DNA from: Comamonadaceae bacterium
Lineage (GTDB): Bacteria; Pseudomonadota; Gammaproteobacteria; Burkholderiales; Burkholderiaceae_C
NCBI GenBank assembly: GCA_027486755.1
Contig: JAIXOM010000059.1
Span: 62,001-126,000, forward strand
Length of the DNA: 64,000 nt
Reading direction: 5' to 3'
Part shown: piece by piece, positions 35,572-42,952 of the stretch
Layout of the letters: every line of letters starts with the position of its first letter
Position numbering within the stretch: the first letter of the stretch is position 1
The notes under the pieces: model-generated
Seen by the model: the letters and a program-made list of their open reading frames with translations, nothing else
Told to the model about the DNA's origin: nothing
Databases searched by the model: none
Program-made: the position numbers and the translations under genes

Positions 35572-36753
35572 TCAGGCCGATGGTGCCAGCAGCGAGGCTG
35601 CCCCAGCCGGCATAAACCGCCCCGTCTCAGCCGCGCACTGGCCGGCTTGCTCGCAGGCCAGTTGGCAGAGCTCGCGCTGCCTGGGGCTGCAGGCGCGTTG
35701 GAAGGTGACCACATGGTCGACCTGAGCGCGTATGCCTATCCATTCGCCCAGGGTGTGGTCGTGGTGGCTCGGCACATGGGCCATCACTTGGTGGCCGCTG
35801 GCCAGGCGCAAGGTGTAGAGGAATTCCGAGCCACGAAATGCCTTGCGAATGATCTCGGCTTTGACCGGGGCGTCGTCGTCGTGCACGATGTCGTCGGCAC
35901 GCAGCAGCACATCGCACTGGCCACCTTCAAAGGCGCCGGGCAGGGGGCATTCGCTCACATCGCTCAGTCGGCCCACGGGGGTGTCGACCACCACCTGGCC
36001 GTCGACCTCGTGCAAGCTGGCGGGGGTGAATACGCCGTGGCCAATGAAGTCGGCCACAAAGCGGGTGGCCGGTCGGTGGTAGAGGCTGTAGGCATCCTCC
36101 CACTGGTGCAGCCGGCCTTCGTGCATGACCCCGATGACATCGCCAATGGCAAAGGCTTCGAGCTGGTCGTGCGTGACGAAGAGCGCGGTCGCGCCGGCTG
36201 CCTTGAGGATGGCGCGCAGCTCGTGGGCCAGGCGCTCGCGCAGCTCCACGTCGAGGTTGGAAAACGGCTCGTCGAGCAGCAGCAGTTGCGGCTGGGGCGC
36301 CAGCGCCCGCGCCAGCGCCACCCGCTGCTGTTGGCCGCCTGATAGCTGGTGTGGGTGTAGGCGCTCTGCGCCCTCCAGGCCGACCAGCTTGAGTACTTCA
36401 GTGACCCGCGCGGCCCGCTCGGCCGCCTTCAAGCCCTGCAGGCCAAAAGCCACATTGCGACCGACGTCCAGGTGGGGGAAGAGGGCGTAGTCCTGAAACA
36501 CCATGCCGATGCGCCGCGCTTCAGGCGCTGTATGCCCGGCCGCGCTGCTCACCGTTTGCCCGCCCAGGCGGATTTGGCCGGCCGCCACCTTCTCTAGGCC
36601 AGCGATGGCCCGCAGCAGTGTCGTCTTGCCGCAGCCCGATGGGCCGATCAGCACGCCGATGTCGCCGGCAGCCAGGCCCAGGCTGACGGTATCAACCGCC
36701 GCCTTGGGCGCTTGGGCGTAGCGCACGCTCAGTTCGGTGACTTCCAGAAACAT
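35572..36753 (-). CDS. Iron(III)-type ABC transporter ATP-binding protein (FbpC-like)
   Basis: A 393-residue ABC ATPase with Walker A GPSGCGKTT (37-45), Q-loop VFQDYALFPHLDV, signature LSGGQQQRVALARAL, Walker B LLLLDEPFSNLD, and the His switch VTHDQLEAF. A C-terminal TOBE-type domain extends from about 240. The last 40 residues contain four Cys and an Ala-rich tail, unusual for the family. It is divergent from the FbpB-like permease over a Fur-like site. The two probably form one ferric-iron importer; the binding protein gene is not in the window. Confidence 0.88.
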   Translation of the reverse strand: MFLEVTELSVRYAQAPKAAVDTVSLGLAAGDIGVLIGPSGCGKTTLLRAIAGLEKVAAGQIRLGGQTVSSAAGHTAPEARRIGMVFQDYALFPHLDVGRNVAFGLQGLKAAERAARVTEVLKLVGLEGAERLHPHQLSGGQQQRVALARALAPQPQLLLLDEPFSNLDVELRERLAHELRAILKAAGATALFVTHDQLEAFAIGDVIGVMHEGRLHQWEDAYSLYHRPATRFVADFIGHGVFTPASLHEVDGQVVVDTPVGRLSDVSECPLPGAFEGGQCDVLLRADDIVHDDDAPVKAEIIRKAFRGSEFLYTLRLASGHQVMAHVPSHHDHTLGEWIGIRAQVDHVVTFQRACSPRQRELCQLACEQAGQCAAETGRFMPAGAASLLAPSA

Positions 36754-36780
36754 TCCCGCATTTTAGGGTCAGGCGGCGGT

Positions 36781-36801
36781 AAATGCGTACAATTCTCATT
36801 T
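36781..36801. promoter_or_regulatory. Putative Fur box between fbpC-like and fbpB-like genes
   Basis: On the minus strand this reads AAATGAGAAT, two bases, then TACGCATTT. The left half matches the proteobacterial Fur half-site (AAATGAGAAT) exactly and the right half at 7 of 9 positions. It lies 28 bp before the ATPase start and 155 bp before the permease start. It could therefore control both divergent genes in response to iron. Identified by eye only. Confidence 0.55.
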
Positions 36802-36955
36802 GCACTGGTGTGGGTTTCACCGCCGCCCGCCTTAGCGCGAGGCCGGCCTCGCCCAATGGGGCAAGGGTCCAGGGTAGAGCCGGTGGGCTCAGTGGCCTGT
36901 GCCCAGCGCCCTTGGCGCTTGCCCGGCGCCAGTGCAGTGATACGACCCAACCTTG

Positions 36956-38563
36956 ATGCTCAAGCGCCTGCTGCCCCCCGTCTTGCTGAGCCTGCTGCTG
37001 GCGCTGCTGTGCTTGCCGGTGCTGGCTGTATTTGCCTCGTGGCTGCAGATCGACCGGCCGGGCTGGGGCCTGTTGGCCGAGATGGCTGCCACCGTCTTGC
37101 CCGATTACGCCCTGACCACCCTGGCCCTGTGCCTGGCAGTGGCCTTGGGCGTGACTGTGCTGGGCTCGCTCACCGCTTGCGCCGTCACATTGTTTGACTT
37201 CCCGGGCCAGCGCACTTTTGAATGGGCCTTGCTGCTGCCGCTGGCCATGCCGGCCTATGTGGTGGCCTTCGCCTACACCGATTTTTTGCAGTTCTCGGGG
37301 CCGCTGCAAAGCACTCTGCGCGAGCTGACGGGCTGGCAGGGGCGGCTGCTGCCCGATGTGCAGAGCCTGTGGGGCGCGATGCTGGTTTTCACCGTCGCGC
37401 TCTACCCTTATGTGTACCTGCTGGTGCGCTCGGCCCTGGCTGAGCGGGCGGTGCACCTGATGGAAGCGGCCCGCCTGCTCGGTGCGCCCCTGAGCCGTCG
37501 CCTGCGCGAGGTGGCCTTGCCGCTGGCCAGGCCGGCGCTGGCCGCTGGCGTGGGCCTGGCCCTGATGGAGACGCTGGCCGACTTTGGCGTCTCGAGCTAC
37601 TTTGGCATTCAGACCTTTACCGCCGGCATTTACAAGGCCTGGCTGGCCATGGACAACCGCTGGCTGGCGGCCCAGTTGGCGACTGTCTTGCTGATCATCG
37701 TGGCGGTGTTGTGGAGCGCCGAGCGAGCCGCGCAGCAGCGTCAGCGTTTTGCCAGTGGCCGGGGTGCCCGTTCCGGCTCTGCCGAAGCCCAGCCGGCGCG
37801 CTTGACCGGCGCCCGCGCCGCTCTGGCCTGGTGGGTGTGTGCTTTGCCCATTGCCCTGGGTTTTGGTCTGCCGGTCTTGTTCATGGCGCGTCCGCTGCTT
37901 GAGGGCTGGGGCCAGTTGTCATGGGCGCTGTTCTGGCAGTGGTCGTTCAACAGCATCTGGCTGGCTGGCCTGACGGCTGCCTTGGCCACGGGTCTGGCCC
38001 TGCTACTGGCCTTTGGCAGCCGCCAAAAGCCGCAAGGCTTGCAGCGCCTGGCCACGCGTGTTGTTGGCTTGGGTTATGTGGTTCCGGGGGCTGTGGTGGT
38101 GGTCGGGCTCTTGCTGCCGGTGGGCTGGCTGCAAGACCTGGCGCCGCAGGCCGTCGTGCTGGTCACCGCCACCTCCTTGGGCTTGGTGTGGGCCTACCTG
38201 GTTCGGTTCTCTGCAGTCGCGCTGCAGTCCTTGGAAAGCGGGTATGCACGCATTCCCGCGAGCCTGGACGACAGCGCCCGCATGCTCGGCGTCTCGGGCT
38301 GGGCGCTGCTGACGCGAGTACACGCGCCCCTGCTCAAGCGTTCGGCCGCGGCCGCCGCCTTGCTGGTGTTTGTGGATGTGATGAAGGAACTGCCTGCCAC
38401 CCTGGTTTTGCGGCCGTTTAACAGCGACACCTTGGCGGTGATGGCGTATCAGTTGGCCCGTGACGAGCGCCTGGGAGAGGCAGCTTTGCCGGCCCTGGCC
38501 TTGGTGGCCGTCGGTTTACTGCCGGTGATCTTGCTCAGCCGTACCTTGCGCAGCAAGGCTTGA
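36956..38563 (+). CDS. Iron(III)-type ABC transporter permease (FbpB-like, fused double permease)
   Basis: A 535-residue membrane protein with two tandem BPD_transp_1 domains of about six helices each. The EAA-type loops are at LMEAARLLGAPLSRRLREVA (first half) and LDDSARMLGVSGWALLTRV (second half). Such fusion of two permease halves is typical of FbpB/SfuB ferric transporters. The ATG at 36956 is used rather than the TTG just before it. About 150 bp of GC-rich leader separates it from the Fur-like site. Confidence 0.88.
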   Translation: MLKRLLPPVLLSLLLALLCLPVLAVFASWLQIDRPGWGLLAEMAATVLPDYALTTLALCLAVALGVTVLGSLTACAVTLFDFPGQRTFEWALLLPLAMPAYVVAFAYTDFLQFSGPLQSTLRELTGWQGRLLPDVQSLWGAMLVFTVALYPYVYLLVRSALAERAVHLMEAARLLGAPLSRRLREVALPLARPALAAGVGLALMETLADFGVSSYFGIQTFTAGIYKAWLAMDNRWLAAQLATVLLIIVAVLWSAERAAQQRQRFASGRGARSGSAEAQPARLTGARAALAWWVCALPIALGFGLPVLFMARPLLEGWGQLSWALFWQWSFNSIWLAGLTAALATGLALLLAFGSRQKPQGLQRLATRVVGLGYVVPGAVVVVGLLLPVGWLQDLAPQAVVLVTATSLGLVWAYLVRFSAVALQSLESGYARIPASLDDSARMLGVSGWALLTRVHAPLLKRSAAAAALLVFVDVMKELPATLVLRPFNSDTLAVMAYQLARDERLGEAALPALALVAVGLLPVILLSRTLRSKA

Positions 38564-38633
38564 ACCTGCGCCTTCTCCGCGCCTAGCGACACATGGGACT
38601 GGCCAAAGAGAGTCCGGCTGCGTGAACGGGGGC

Positions 38634-38720
38634 TTATTTCTTCGGGCGGTTGAACCAATTGGCAAGCGCGAACAGTCCGAAGACAACGAACATGATGATC
38701 AGGACGTGATGGGTTTGCAT
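38634..38720 (-). CDS. 28-residue single-span membrane peptide at the end of the puc operon
   Basis: A 28-codon gene: MQTHHVLIIMFVVFGLFALA, then a short tail (NWFNRPKK). One hydrophobic helix (about residues 6-20) is preceded by two histidines and followed by a basic Trp/Phe-containing end, which predicts a cytoplasmic C-terminus. A good ribosome-binding site (AAGGAAAG) sits 4-5 bp before the ATG. It begins 69 bp after the pucC stop on the same strand, so it can be read from the puc promoter. I recognise no named family. It recalls the small accessory peptides of photosynthetic complexes (PufX-, PufW- or gamma-like) in size and topology only. Confidence 0.65.
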   Translation of the reverse strand: MQTHHVLIIMFVVFGLFALANWFNRPKK

Positions 38721-38789
38721 GGCGCTTTCCTTTGAAACAGGCGGGTGATCGTTGAATTTGGAGGGGGGATTGTCGGGCGGGTTCAATTC

Positions 38790-40157
38790 CTACGCCGGCG
38801 CTCGGTTACGCACCAGCGGTGCCATGGCCAGCAGGGTCAGGATGAGCAGCAGCAATTCAAGCCCGTAGACGCTGGTATATGCGCCCTGCGCGCCCAGCGG
38901 GCCGTTGAGCACTTCGCGCATCACCCCACCCAGGGCCATGGCCAGACCAGCCGCAGTGGCCTGCACCGCGCCCCAGGCGCCCATGGCCAGGCCCACCTGC
39001 TCCTTGGGGGCCTGTTGCATAGACGCAGTCAGGGTGCCATGGGCAAACAGCCCACCGCCCAGGCCAATTAAAAAGGTACCCAGCACAAAGATCGGCACCG
39101 AATTCAGCGGCGCAGAGGCGATCACCGCTGCAAAAGCCGGCAGACCCACCCAGGCGCCCCAACTGGCCATGCGGTAGGGGTCACCGCCGCGGCCGAGTAC
39201 ACGTGAAGCGGTGCCAAAGCCGATCAGCCCGCCCAGGGCCAGCGTGGCAGTCAGGTAGGTGGTGTGTGAGACGCTCAGGTGCAGCACCTCGCCGCCATAA
39301 GGCTCGAGCAAGACGTCCTGCATGGAAAAAGCCATGGTGCCCAGGCCCACGCCCAGCAGACGCCGCAGCGTATGGGGTCCGGCGCAAAAGCGCTGCCAGG
39401 CGGCAGAAAACGATTCGTCCTCCGCCGTTCCCGGCTGGCGCTTGCGGCTGCGCGCCTCCTGCTTCCACAGGGCGATCACATTGAGCACCAAGGTCATGAT
39501 GGCCGCCGCCTGAATCACCCGGATCAGCCGGCCGGGGCTGTAGTCCGTGAGCAGGTCGCCAAACAGCAAGGCGCTGAGCATCATGCCCACCAGCTGCATC
39601 ACATACATCAGCCCCACCACTTTGGGTTGGGTTTGCGGCGGCGCCAGGTCGGTGGCCAGAGCCAGGCCCACGGTCTGCGTGGTGTGCATGCCGATACCGA
39701 CCAGCAAGAATGCGATGGCTGCGCCCAACTGCCCCACCCAGGCTGGAGCCTGTGCCGATTGGCCGGCGCCGGCCAAGACCAGCAGGGCAAAAGGCATGAT
39801 GGCAAAGCCGCCGAATTGCAGCATGGTGCCCATCCAGATGTAGGGCACACGGCGCCAGCCCAGTTCACTGCGGTGGCGGTCCGAGCGAAAGCCGATCAGG
39901 GCGCGAAACGGGGCCGCCAGCAGCGGCAGGGCCACCATCAGAGCCACCAGGGCCGATGGCACTTTGAGCTCGACGATCATCACCCGGTTGAGCGTGCCCA
40001 CCAGCATGACCACGGCCATGCCAAAAGAAACTTGAAACAGCGACAGGCGCAGCAGGCGCGACAGCGGCAAATCGGCGCTGGCAGCGTCGGCAAAGGGGAG
40101 AAAACGCGGACCCAAACTGGCCCAGGCGCTTACCCAGCGGCGGTGGCTTGAATTCAT
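38790..40157 (-). CDS. pucC: PucC/LhaA-family light-harvesting complex assembly protein
   Basis: A 455-residue, 12-helix MFS-fold protein of the BCD (bacteriochlorophyll delivery) family. Markers are LRLSLFQVSFGMAVVMLVGT, LNRVMIVELKVPSALVALMV, RALIGFRSDRHRSELGWRRV, PYIWMGTMLQFGGFAIMP and MQDVLLEPYGGEVLHLS. PucC/LhaA is required for LH2/LH1 assembly, probably by handling bacteriochlorophyll. The ATG at 40157 (MNSSHRRWV) is chosen; 40 open upstream codons fall in the intercistronic hairpin and pucA. No good Shine-Dalgarno is visible, which would keep expression far below pucBA. Confidence 0.93.
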   Translation of the reverse strand: MNSSHRRWVSAWASLGPRFLPFADAASADLPLSRLLRLSLFQVSFGMAVVMLVGTLNRVMIVELKVPSALVALMVALPLLAAPFRALIGFRSDRHRSELGWRRVPYIWMGTMLQFGGFAIMPFALLVLAGAGQSAQAPAWVGQLGAAIAFLLVGIGMHTTQTVGLALATDLAPPQTQPKVVGLMYVMQLVGMMLSALLFGDLLTDYSPGRLIRVIQAAAIMTLVLNVIALWKQEARSRKRQPGTAEDESFSAAWQRFCAGPHTLRRLLGVGLGTMAFSMQDVLLEPYGGEVLHLSVSHTTYLTATLALGGLIGFGTASRVLGRGGDPYRMASWGAWVGLPAFAAVIASAPLNSVPIFVLGTFLIGLGGGLFAHGTLTASMQQAPKEQVGLAMGAWGAVQATAAGLAMALGGVMREVLNGPLGAQGAYTSVYGLELLLLILTLLAMAPLVRNRAPA

Positions 40158-40169
40158 GAGGAGACAAAA

Positions 40170-40193
40170 GGACCGACCGCAAGCGGTCGGTCC
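40170..40193 (-). terminator. Intercistronic hairpin between pucA and pucC
   Basis: A perfect 11-bp inverted repeat GGACCGACCGC-AA-GCGGTCGGTCC followed on the minus strand by CTTTTGTCTC. It lies 22 bp after the pucA stop and 12 bp before the pucC start. Such a structure usually protects the abundant pucBA transcript from 3' decay and lets only part of transcription reach pucC. The T-run is short, so termination is probably partial. Confidence 0.75.
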
Positions 40194-40215
40194 GGGTCGC
40201 AGTACAAGCCTGCTT

Positions 40216-40416
40216 CTACTTCTTCGCGGGTTCGGCCGCCGCTGCCGGCGCTGCCACGGCAACCTTAGCGGCGCCACCGTTGAGGAAGTTCTTCACCCAG
40301 GTCGTGTTCAGGGTCAGGGCCAGATGCACGCTAAACGATGCAATCGCGACACCAGCGATGAACATGGGGATGCCAACTTGCGGCCTGACGACCGTCCACA
40401 TTTTTCCGTAGATCAT
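40216..40416 (-). CDS. pucA: Light-harvesting 2 alpha polypeptide, B800-820-like
   Basis: A 66-residue antenna subunit: cytoplasmic GKMWTVVRPQVGIP, a membrane helix with the B850 bacteriochlorophyll ligand His31 (ASFSVHLALTLNTTW), then KNFLNGG. Gapless alignment with Rhodoblastus acidophilus alpha places Phe44 and Leu45 where 850-nm complexes have Tyr44 and Trp45. The tail after residue 48 is a hydrophobic Ala/Pro-rich extension (AAKVAVAAPAAAAEPAKK), known from Rubrivivax-type LH2. A GAGGGAA ribosome site precedes the ATG at 40416. It is 10 bp downstream of pucB. Confidence 0.95.
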   Translation of the reverse strand: MIYGKMWTVVRPQVGIPMFIAGVAIASFSVHLALTLNTTWVKNFLNGGAAKVAVAAPAAAAEPAKK

Positions 40417-40426
40417 GGCAATTCCC

Positions 40427-40579
40427 TCACTTGAGCCAGGGTGAATAGATGAAGGCCAGCAGATGGGCGAGAGCGGCAATCATGCCGAAGATCTGCGTAC
40501 CCTGGATGAGACTGCGGTGAATCTCCTCCGACTCGCCCACGGTCAATCCCGTAGGCCCTACCTTGTCATGGTCTGACAT
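40427..40579 (-). CDS. pucB: Light-harvesting 2 beta polypeptide
   Basis: A 50-residue antenna subunit beginning MSDHDKVGPTGLTVGESEEI. Residues EEIHRSLIQGTQIFG and the B850 ligand histidine in AALAHLLAFIYSPWL form the standard LH2/LH1 beta pattern, ending WLK. With the alpha subunit it forms the ring-shaped peripheral antenna in the photosynthetic membrane. A strong Shine-Dalgarno AAGGAGAAAG lies 3-4 bp upstream. First gene of the operon; too short for many gene finders. Confidence 0.96.
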   Translation of the reverse strand: MSDHDKVGPTGLTVGESEEIHRSLIQGTQIFGMIAALAHLLAFIYSPWLK

Positions 40580-40667
40580 GGCTTTCTCCTTGCAAGAAGA
40601 CGTGCTGAACCCGCACGGGGTATCCGTGGCTTGAGGCCACGAATGAGGTGAACTCGAGAGTTCCTGG

Positions 40668-40711
40668 TGTCATCATAAATTGACATATGCAGAAGTCAAT
40701 TTAAGTTGACA
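40668..40711 (-). promoter_or_regulatory. puc promoter with two PpsR/CrtJ sites
   Basis: On the minus strand TTGACT (40694-40699) and TATGAT (40672-40677) are 16 bp apart. A perfect PpsR site TGT-N12-ACA (40668-40685) covers the -10 box, and a near-perfect one, TGT-N12-ACT (40694-40711), covers the -35 box. PpsR/CrtJ represses photosynthesis genes under oxygen by cooperative binding to such tandem sites. A hairpin GTGGC-CTCAA-GCCAC (40626-40640) follows in the predicted 5' leader. The region is strikingly AT-rich for this genome. Confidence 0.85.
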
Positions 40712-40757
40712 CATCCTGTTGCTAAGTGAAAACCCTAGGTTTTGTGCATTTACCTCT

Positions 40758-40800
40758 GAAAAAAACGCAAAAGCCGGTCAAGGACTTCGTCCTGACCGGC
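40758..40800 (-). terminator. Rho-independent terminator of tRNA-Arg
   Basis: A hairpin GCCGGTCAGGAC...GTCCTTGACCGGC (40773-40800, one bulged base), followed on the minus strand by TTTTGCGTTTTTTT. It ends 9 bp after the tRNA 3' CCA, so it terminates the tRNA transcript. It also insulates the puc promoter region from upstream reading. Confidence 0.85.
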
Positions 40801-40809
40801 CAGAGTGTG

Positions 40810-40884
40810 TGGTACCAGCAACAGGAATCGAACCTGTATCTAGCGCTTAGGAGGCGCTCGTTCTATCCATTGAACTATGCCGGC
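40810..40884 (-). tRNA. tRNA-Arg (anticodon CCT)
   Basis: A 75-nt cloverleaf with CCA encoded. The acceptor arm is GCCGGCA/TGCTGGT (with two G-U pairs). The D-arm is GTTC..GAAC, and the anticodon stem AGCGC/GCGCT encloses loop CTCCTAA with anticodon CCT. The T-arm is ACAGG-TTCGATT-CCTGT. It reads the rare AGG codon. The terminator follows directly. Confidence 0.95.
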
Positions 40885-41085
40885 AGAAGATGGATTCTAG
40901 GGTTTTTGGTGCTTGGCCTGGGTATGGTGAAGGGGAGGCAGGGTGGAGTGGGGTGGCAGTAGCTGCGGGCTTTGTTTCCGTCGGAAGCTGTATCGGCCGG
41001 GGACTCTGTTCCAGACGAAGCAGAGCCTATCGTGGGTGCCCGTGCAATAATCCTGTAGAACATTCCTATATCTAAAGGGAATCAC

Positions 41086-41430
41086 ATGCATGCCGTCAAT
41101 GTCTCCGGACTCAAAAACAACCCGAGCGAGGCTCTGCGCAATGCGCGCGATGATCTGGTGGTGGTCATGAACAGAGACCAGCCAGACGCCGTGATGATCG
41201 GCCTGCAGTCTGGCAAGTTGTTGTCCGAACCTGGCGCGCGCGCGGCCTTGGCGACAGCGCTGTTTCGCGACGGTGGCCTGTCGCTGGCTCGAAGCGCCCG
41301 CATGGCGCAGATGCCCTTGGCATCGTTTATCACCCATGTCTCGCGTCTGGGCATTGCGGTGGTGAGCCACGATGCACAGGAAGTCGCGCGGGATATGGAA
41401 ACCCTGGATCAATGGCTCGCTGCGTCGTAA
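41086..41430 (+). CDS. UPF0175-family antitoxin
   Basis: A 114-residue protein. An N-terminal Phd/YefM-like strand-helix segment (MHAVNVSGLKNNPSEALRNA) leads to the UPF0175 winged-helix region (LFRDGGLSLARSARMAQMPL then ASFITHVSRLGIAVV). UPF0175 proteins are antitoxins for DUF3368 PIN-domain toxins, and such a toxin follows with a 19-bp overlap. A short inverted repeat ATTCC...GGAAT at 41062-41082, just before the ATG, may be the operator. Located next to a tRNA gene, a frequent position for acquired modules. Confidence 0.8.
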   Translation: MHAVNVSGLKNNPSEALRNARDDLVVVMNRDQPDAVMIGLQSGKLLSEPGARAALATALFRDGGLSLARSARMAQMPLASFITHVSRLGIAVVSHDAQEVARDMETLDQWLAAS

Positions 41431-41912
41431 GCGATGCAAGCCCCTTGATTGGGCTTGCGATCGTTGACGGTCTGGGGTGGTTACCGGCTTTGTTTGGAAC
41501 CGTCTGGATACCCGCCTCAGTACAACGCGAAGTGCTGCCCGGCGTCAACGCCCGGGGGGAGCGGGAGGTGGCCGCAGCCCTGAAAGCCAAGGGCTTGCGC
41601 GTCTGGCGCAAGGCTCCGTCTGCTGCTGCAGTCGACTTCGGAGACTTGGACGAGGGCGAGGCCGACTGCATTCGCATCGCGCTGTCCGAGGGGGCTGCCC
41701 AGGTCCTTCTCCTGATGGACGAGCGTGCAGGGCGCGCAATTGCCCAAGAACTTGGAGTACAGATGGCCGGCACAGCAGCAGTCATTGGCCTGGCTAAAAA
41801 GCGTGGGCTCATCACATCGGCCCGGGCCAGCTTTGAACGGCTGCACGGGTCTGACTTTCGGATCAGCGCGGCGGTGATTCAGGCGGTGCTGCGCGGGGTT
41901 GGAGAACTTTGA
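41412..41912 (+). CDS. DUF3368 PIN-domain toxin
   Basis: A 166-residue PIN-like nuclease of the DUF3368 group. The first aspartate is in VVSDASPLIGLAIVDGL, the middle acids in LDEGEADCIRIALSEG, and the last in LLLMDERAGRAIAQELGVQM, followed by GTAAVIGLAKKRGLI. All expected catalytic acids are visible, so it is probably active. It forms a type II toxin-antitoxin pair with the overlapping UPF0175 gene. Confidence 0.88.
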   Translation: MARCVVSDASPLIGLAIVDGLGWLPALFGTVWIPASVQREVLPGVNARGEREVAAALKAKGLRVWRKAPSAAAVDFGDLDEGEADCIRIALSEGAAQVLLLMDERAGRAIAQELGVQMAGTAAVIGLAKKRGLITSARASFERLHGSDFRISAAVIQAVLRGVGEL

Positions 41913-41965
41913 GGTGGGAGTGCTCGCGGCGGCCAGGGCCTGTTGGAGCCCAGCCAGCCAAGCTT

Positions 41966-42952
41966 TCACACCTGATGGCAGGCGATCTGTATGCCCTGGA
42001 ATTGCCGCAGGGCGGGGCGCTCGGTCTTGCAGCGCTCGTCGGCCTGTGGACAGCGCGGGTGGAAGGTGCAGCCGGTCGGCGGGTTCAGCGGGTTGGGCAC
42101 CTCGCCCTGAACGGGCGTGCGGGCGGCGCCGCTGCCCTGCATCTTGGGGATGGCGTCGAGCAGCATGCGGGTGTAGGGGTGGCGCGGCTGGCTGAACAGG
42201 GTGTGCTTGTCGGCCAATTCGACCAGGCGGCCCAGGTACATCACGCCGACCCGATCGCTCACATGCCGCACCACCGCCAGGTTGTGCGAGATGAAGAGGT
42301 AGGTCAGGCTGCGGCTGCGCTGCAGCTCCTTCATGATGTTGAGCACCTGGGCCTGCACGCTCACATCGAGCGCCGAAGTAGGCTCGTCGCAGACCAGAAA
42401 TTGCGGTGCGGTGGCCAGCGCCCGGGCAATCGAGATGCGCTGGCGCTGGCCGCCGGAAAACTGGTGCGGGTATTTGCCCAGGTCCTGCGCCGATAGCCCC
42501 ACCGAGACCAGCAACTCGGCGGCCCGCTCGCGCAGCTCAGCCGGGCGACTGATCAGGCCATGCTCGAGCAAGGGCTCGCCCACGATGGCCTCCACTGTCC
42601 AGCGCGGATTCAGGCTCGCATAAGGGTCCTGAAAAATCATTTGGATGCGCTGGCGCAGGGCGCGTGCATCGGCTGACTGGTAGGCCGCGTGGGCGTCCTG
42701 GCCGTCAAAGTGGAAGCTGCCGCGGCTGGGCGCATAAAGCCCGACCAGCAGCCTGGCCACCGTGCTCTTGCCGCAGCCCGACTCGCCCACCAGGGCCAAG
42801 GTCTGGCCGCGGGCGATCTCAAAGCTCACCCCGTCGACCGCTTGCAGCCACTGCCGCGGCTTGCCTTCTATCACCCGCTGCAGCCAGGGCCGCGAGACAT
42901 CAAAGCGCATGGCCAGTTCATGCGCCCGTACCAGGGGCTGCGGCGCGCTCAT
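41966..42952 (-). CDS. dppF: Peptide ABC transporter ATP-binding protein (DppF-like)
   Basis: A 328-residue ATPase with Walker [10 protein letters not shown] (56-64), [15 protein letters not shown] and Walker [15 protein letters not shown]. The oligopeptide/dipeptide C-terminal domain contains the Cys-rich [20 protein letters not shown] motif (Fe-S or metal site). Last gene of the dppABCDF-type operon; its start overlaps dppD by 4 bp. It powers uptake of peptides together with DppD. Substrate assignments within the Dpp/Opp/Gsi families are approximate. Confidence 0.9.
   Translation of the reverse strand: MSAPQPLVRAHELAMRFDVSRPWLQRVIEGKPRQWLQAVDGVSFEIARGQTLALVGESGCGKSTVARLLVGLYAPSRGSFHFDGQDAHAAYQSADARALRQRIQMIFQDPYASLNPRWTVEAIVGEPLLEHGLISRPAELRERAAELLVSVGLSAQDLGKYPHQFSGGQRQRISIARALATAPQFLVCDEPTSALDVSVQAQVLNIMKELQRSRSLTYLFISHNLAVVRHVSDRVGVMYLGRLVELADKHTLFSQPRHPYTRMLLDAIPKMQGSGAARTPVQGEVPNPLNPPTGCTFHPRCPQADERCKTERPALRQFQGIQIACHQV

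Noticed and set aside
40885..41085. tRNA-Arg as an integration site for the UPF0175/DUF3368 module
   Set aside because: The module lies on the 5' side of the tRNA, and no duplicated tRNA 3' end or integrase is present.
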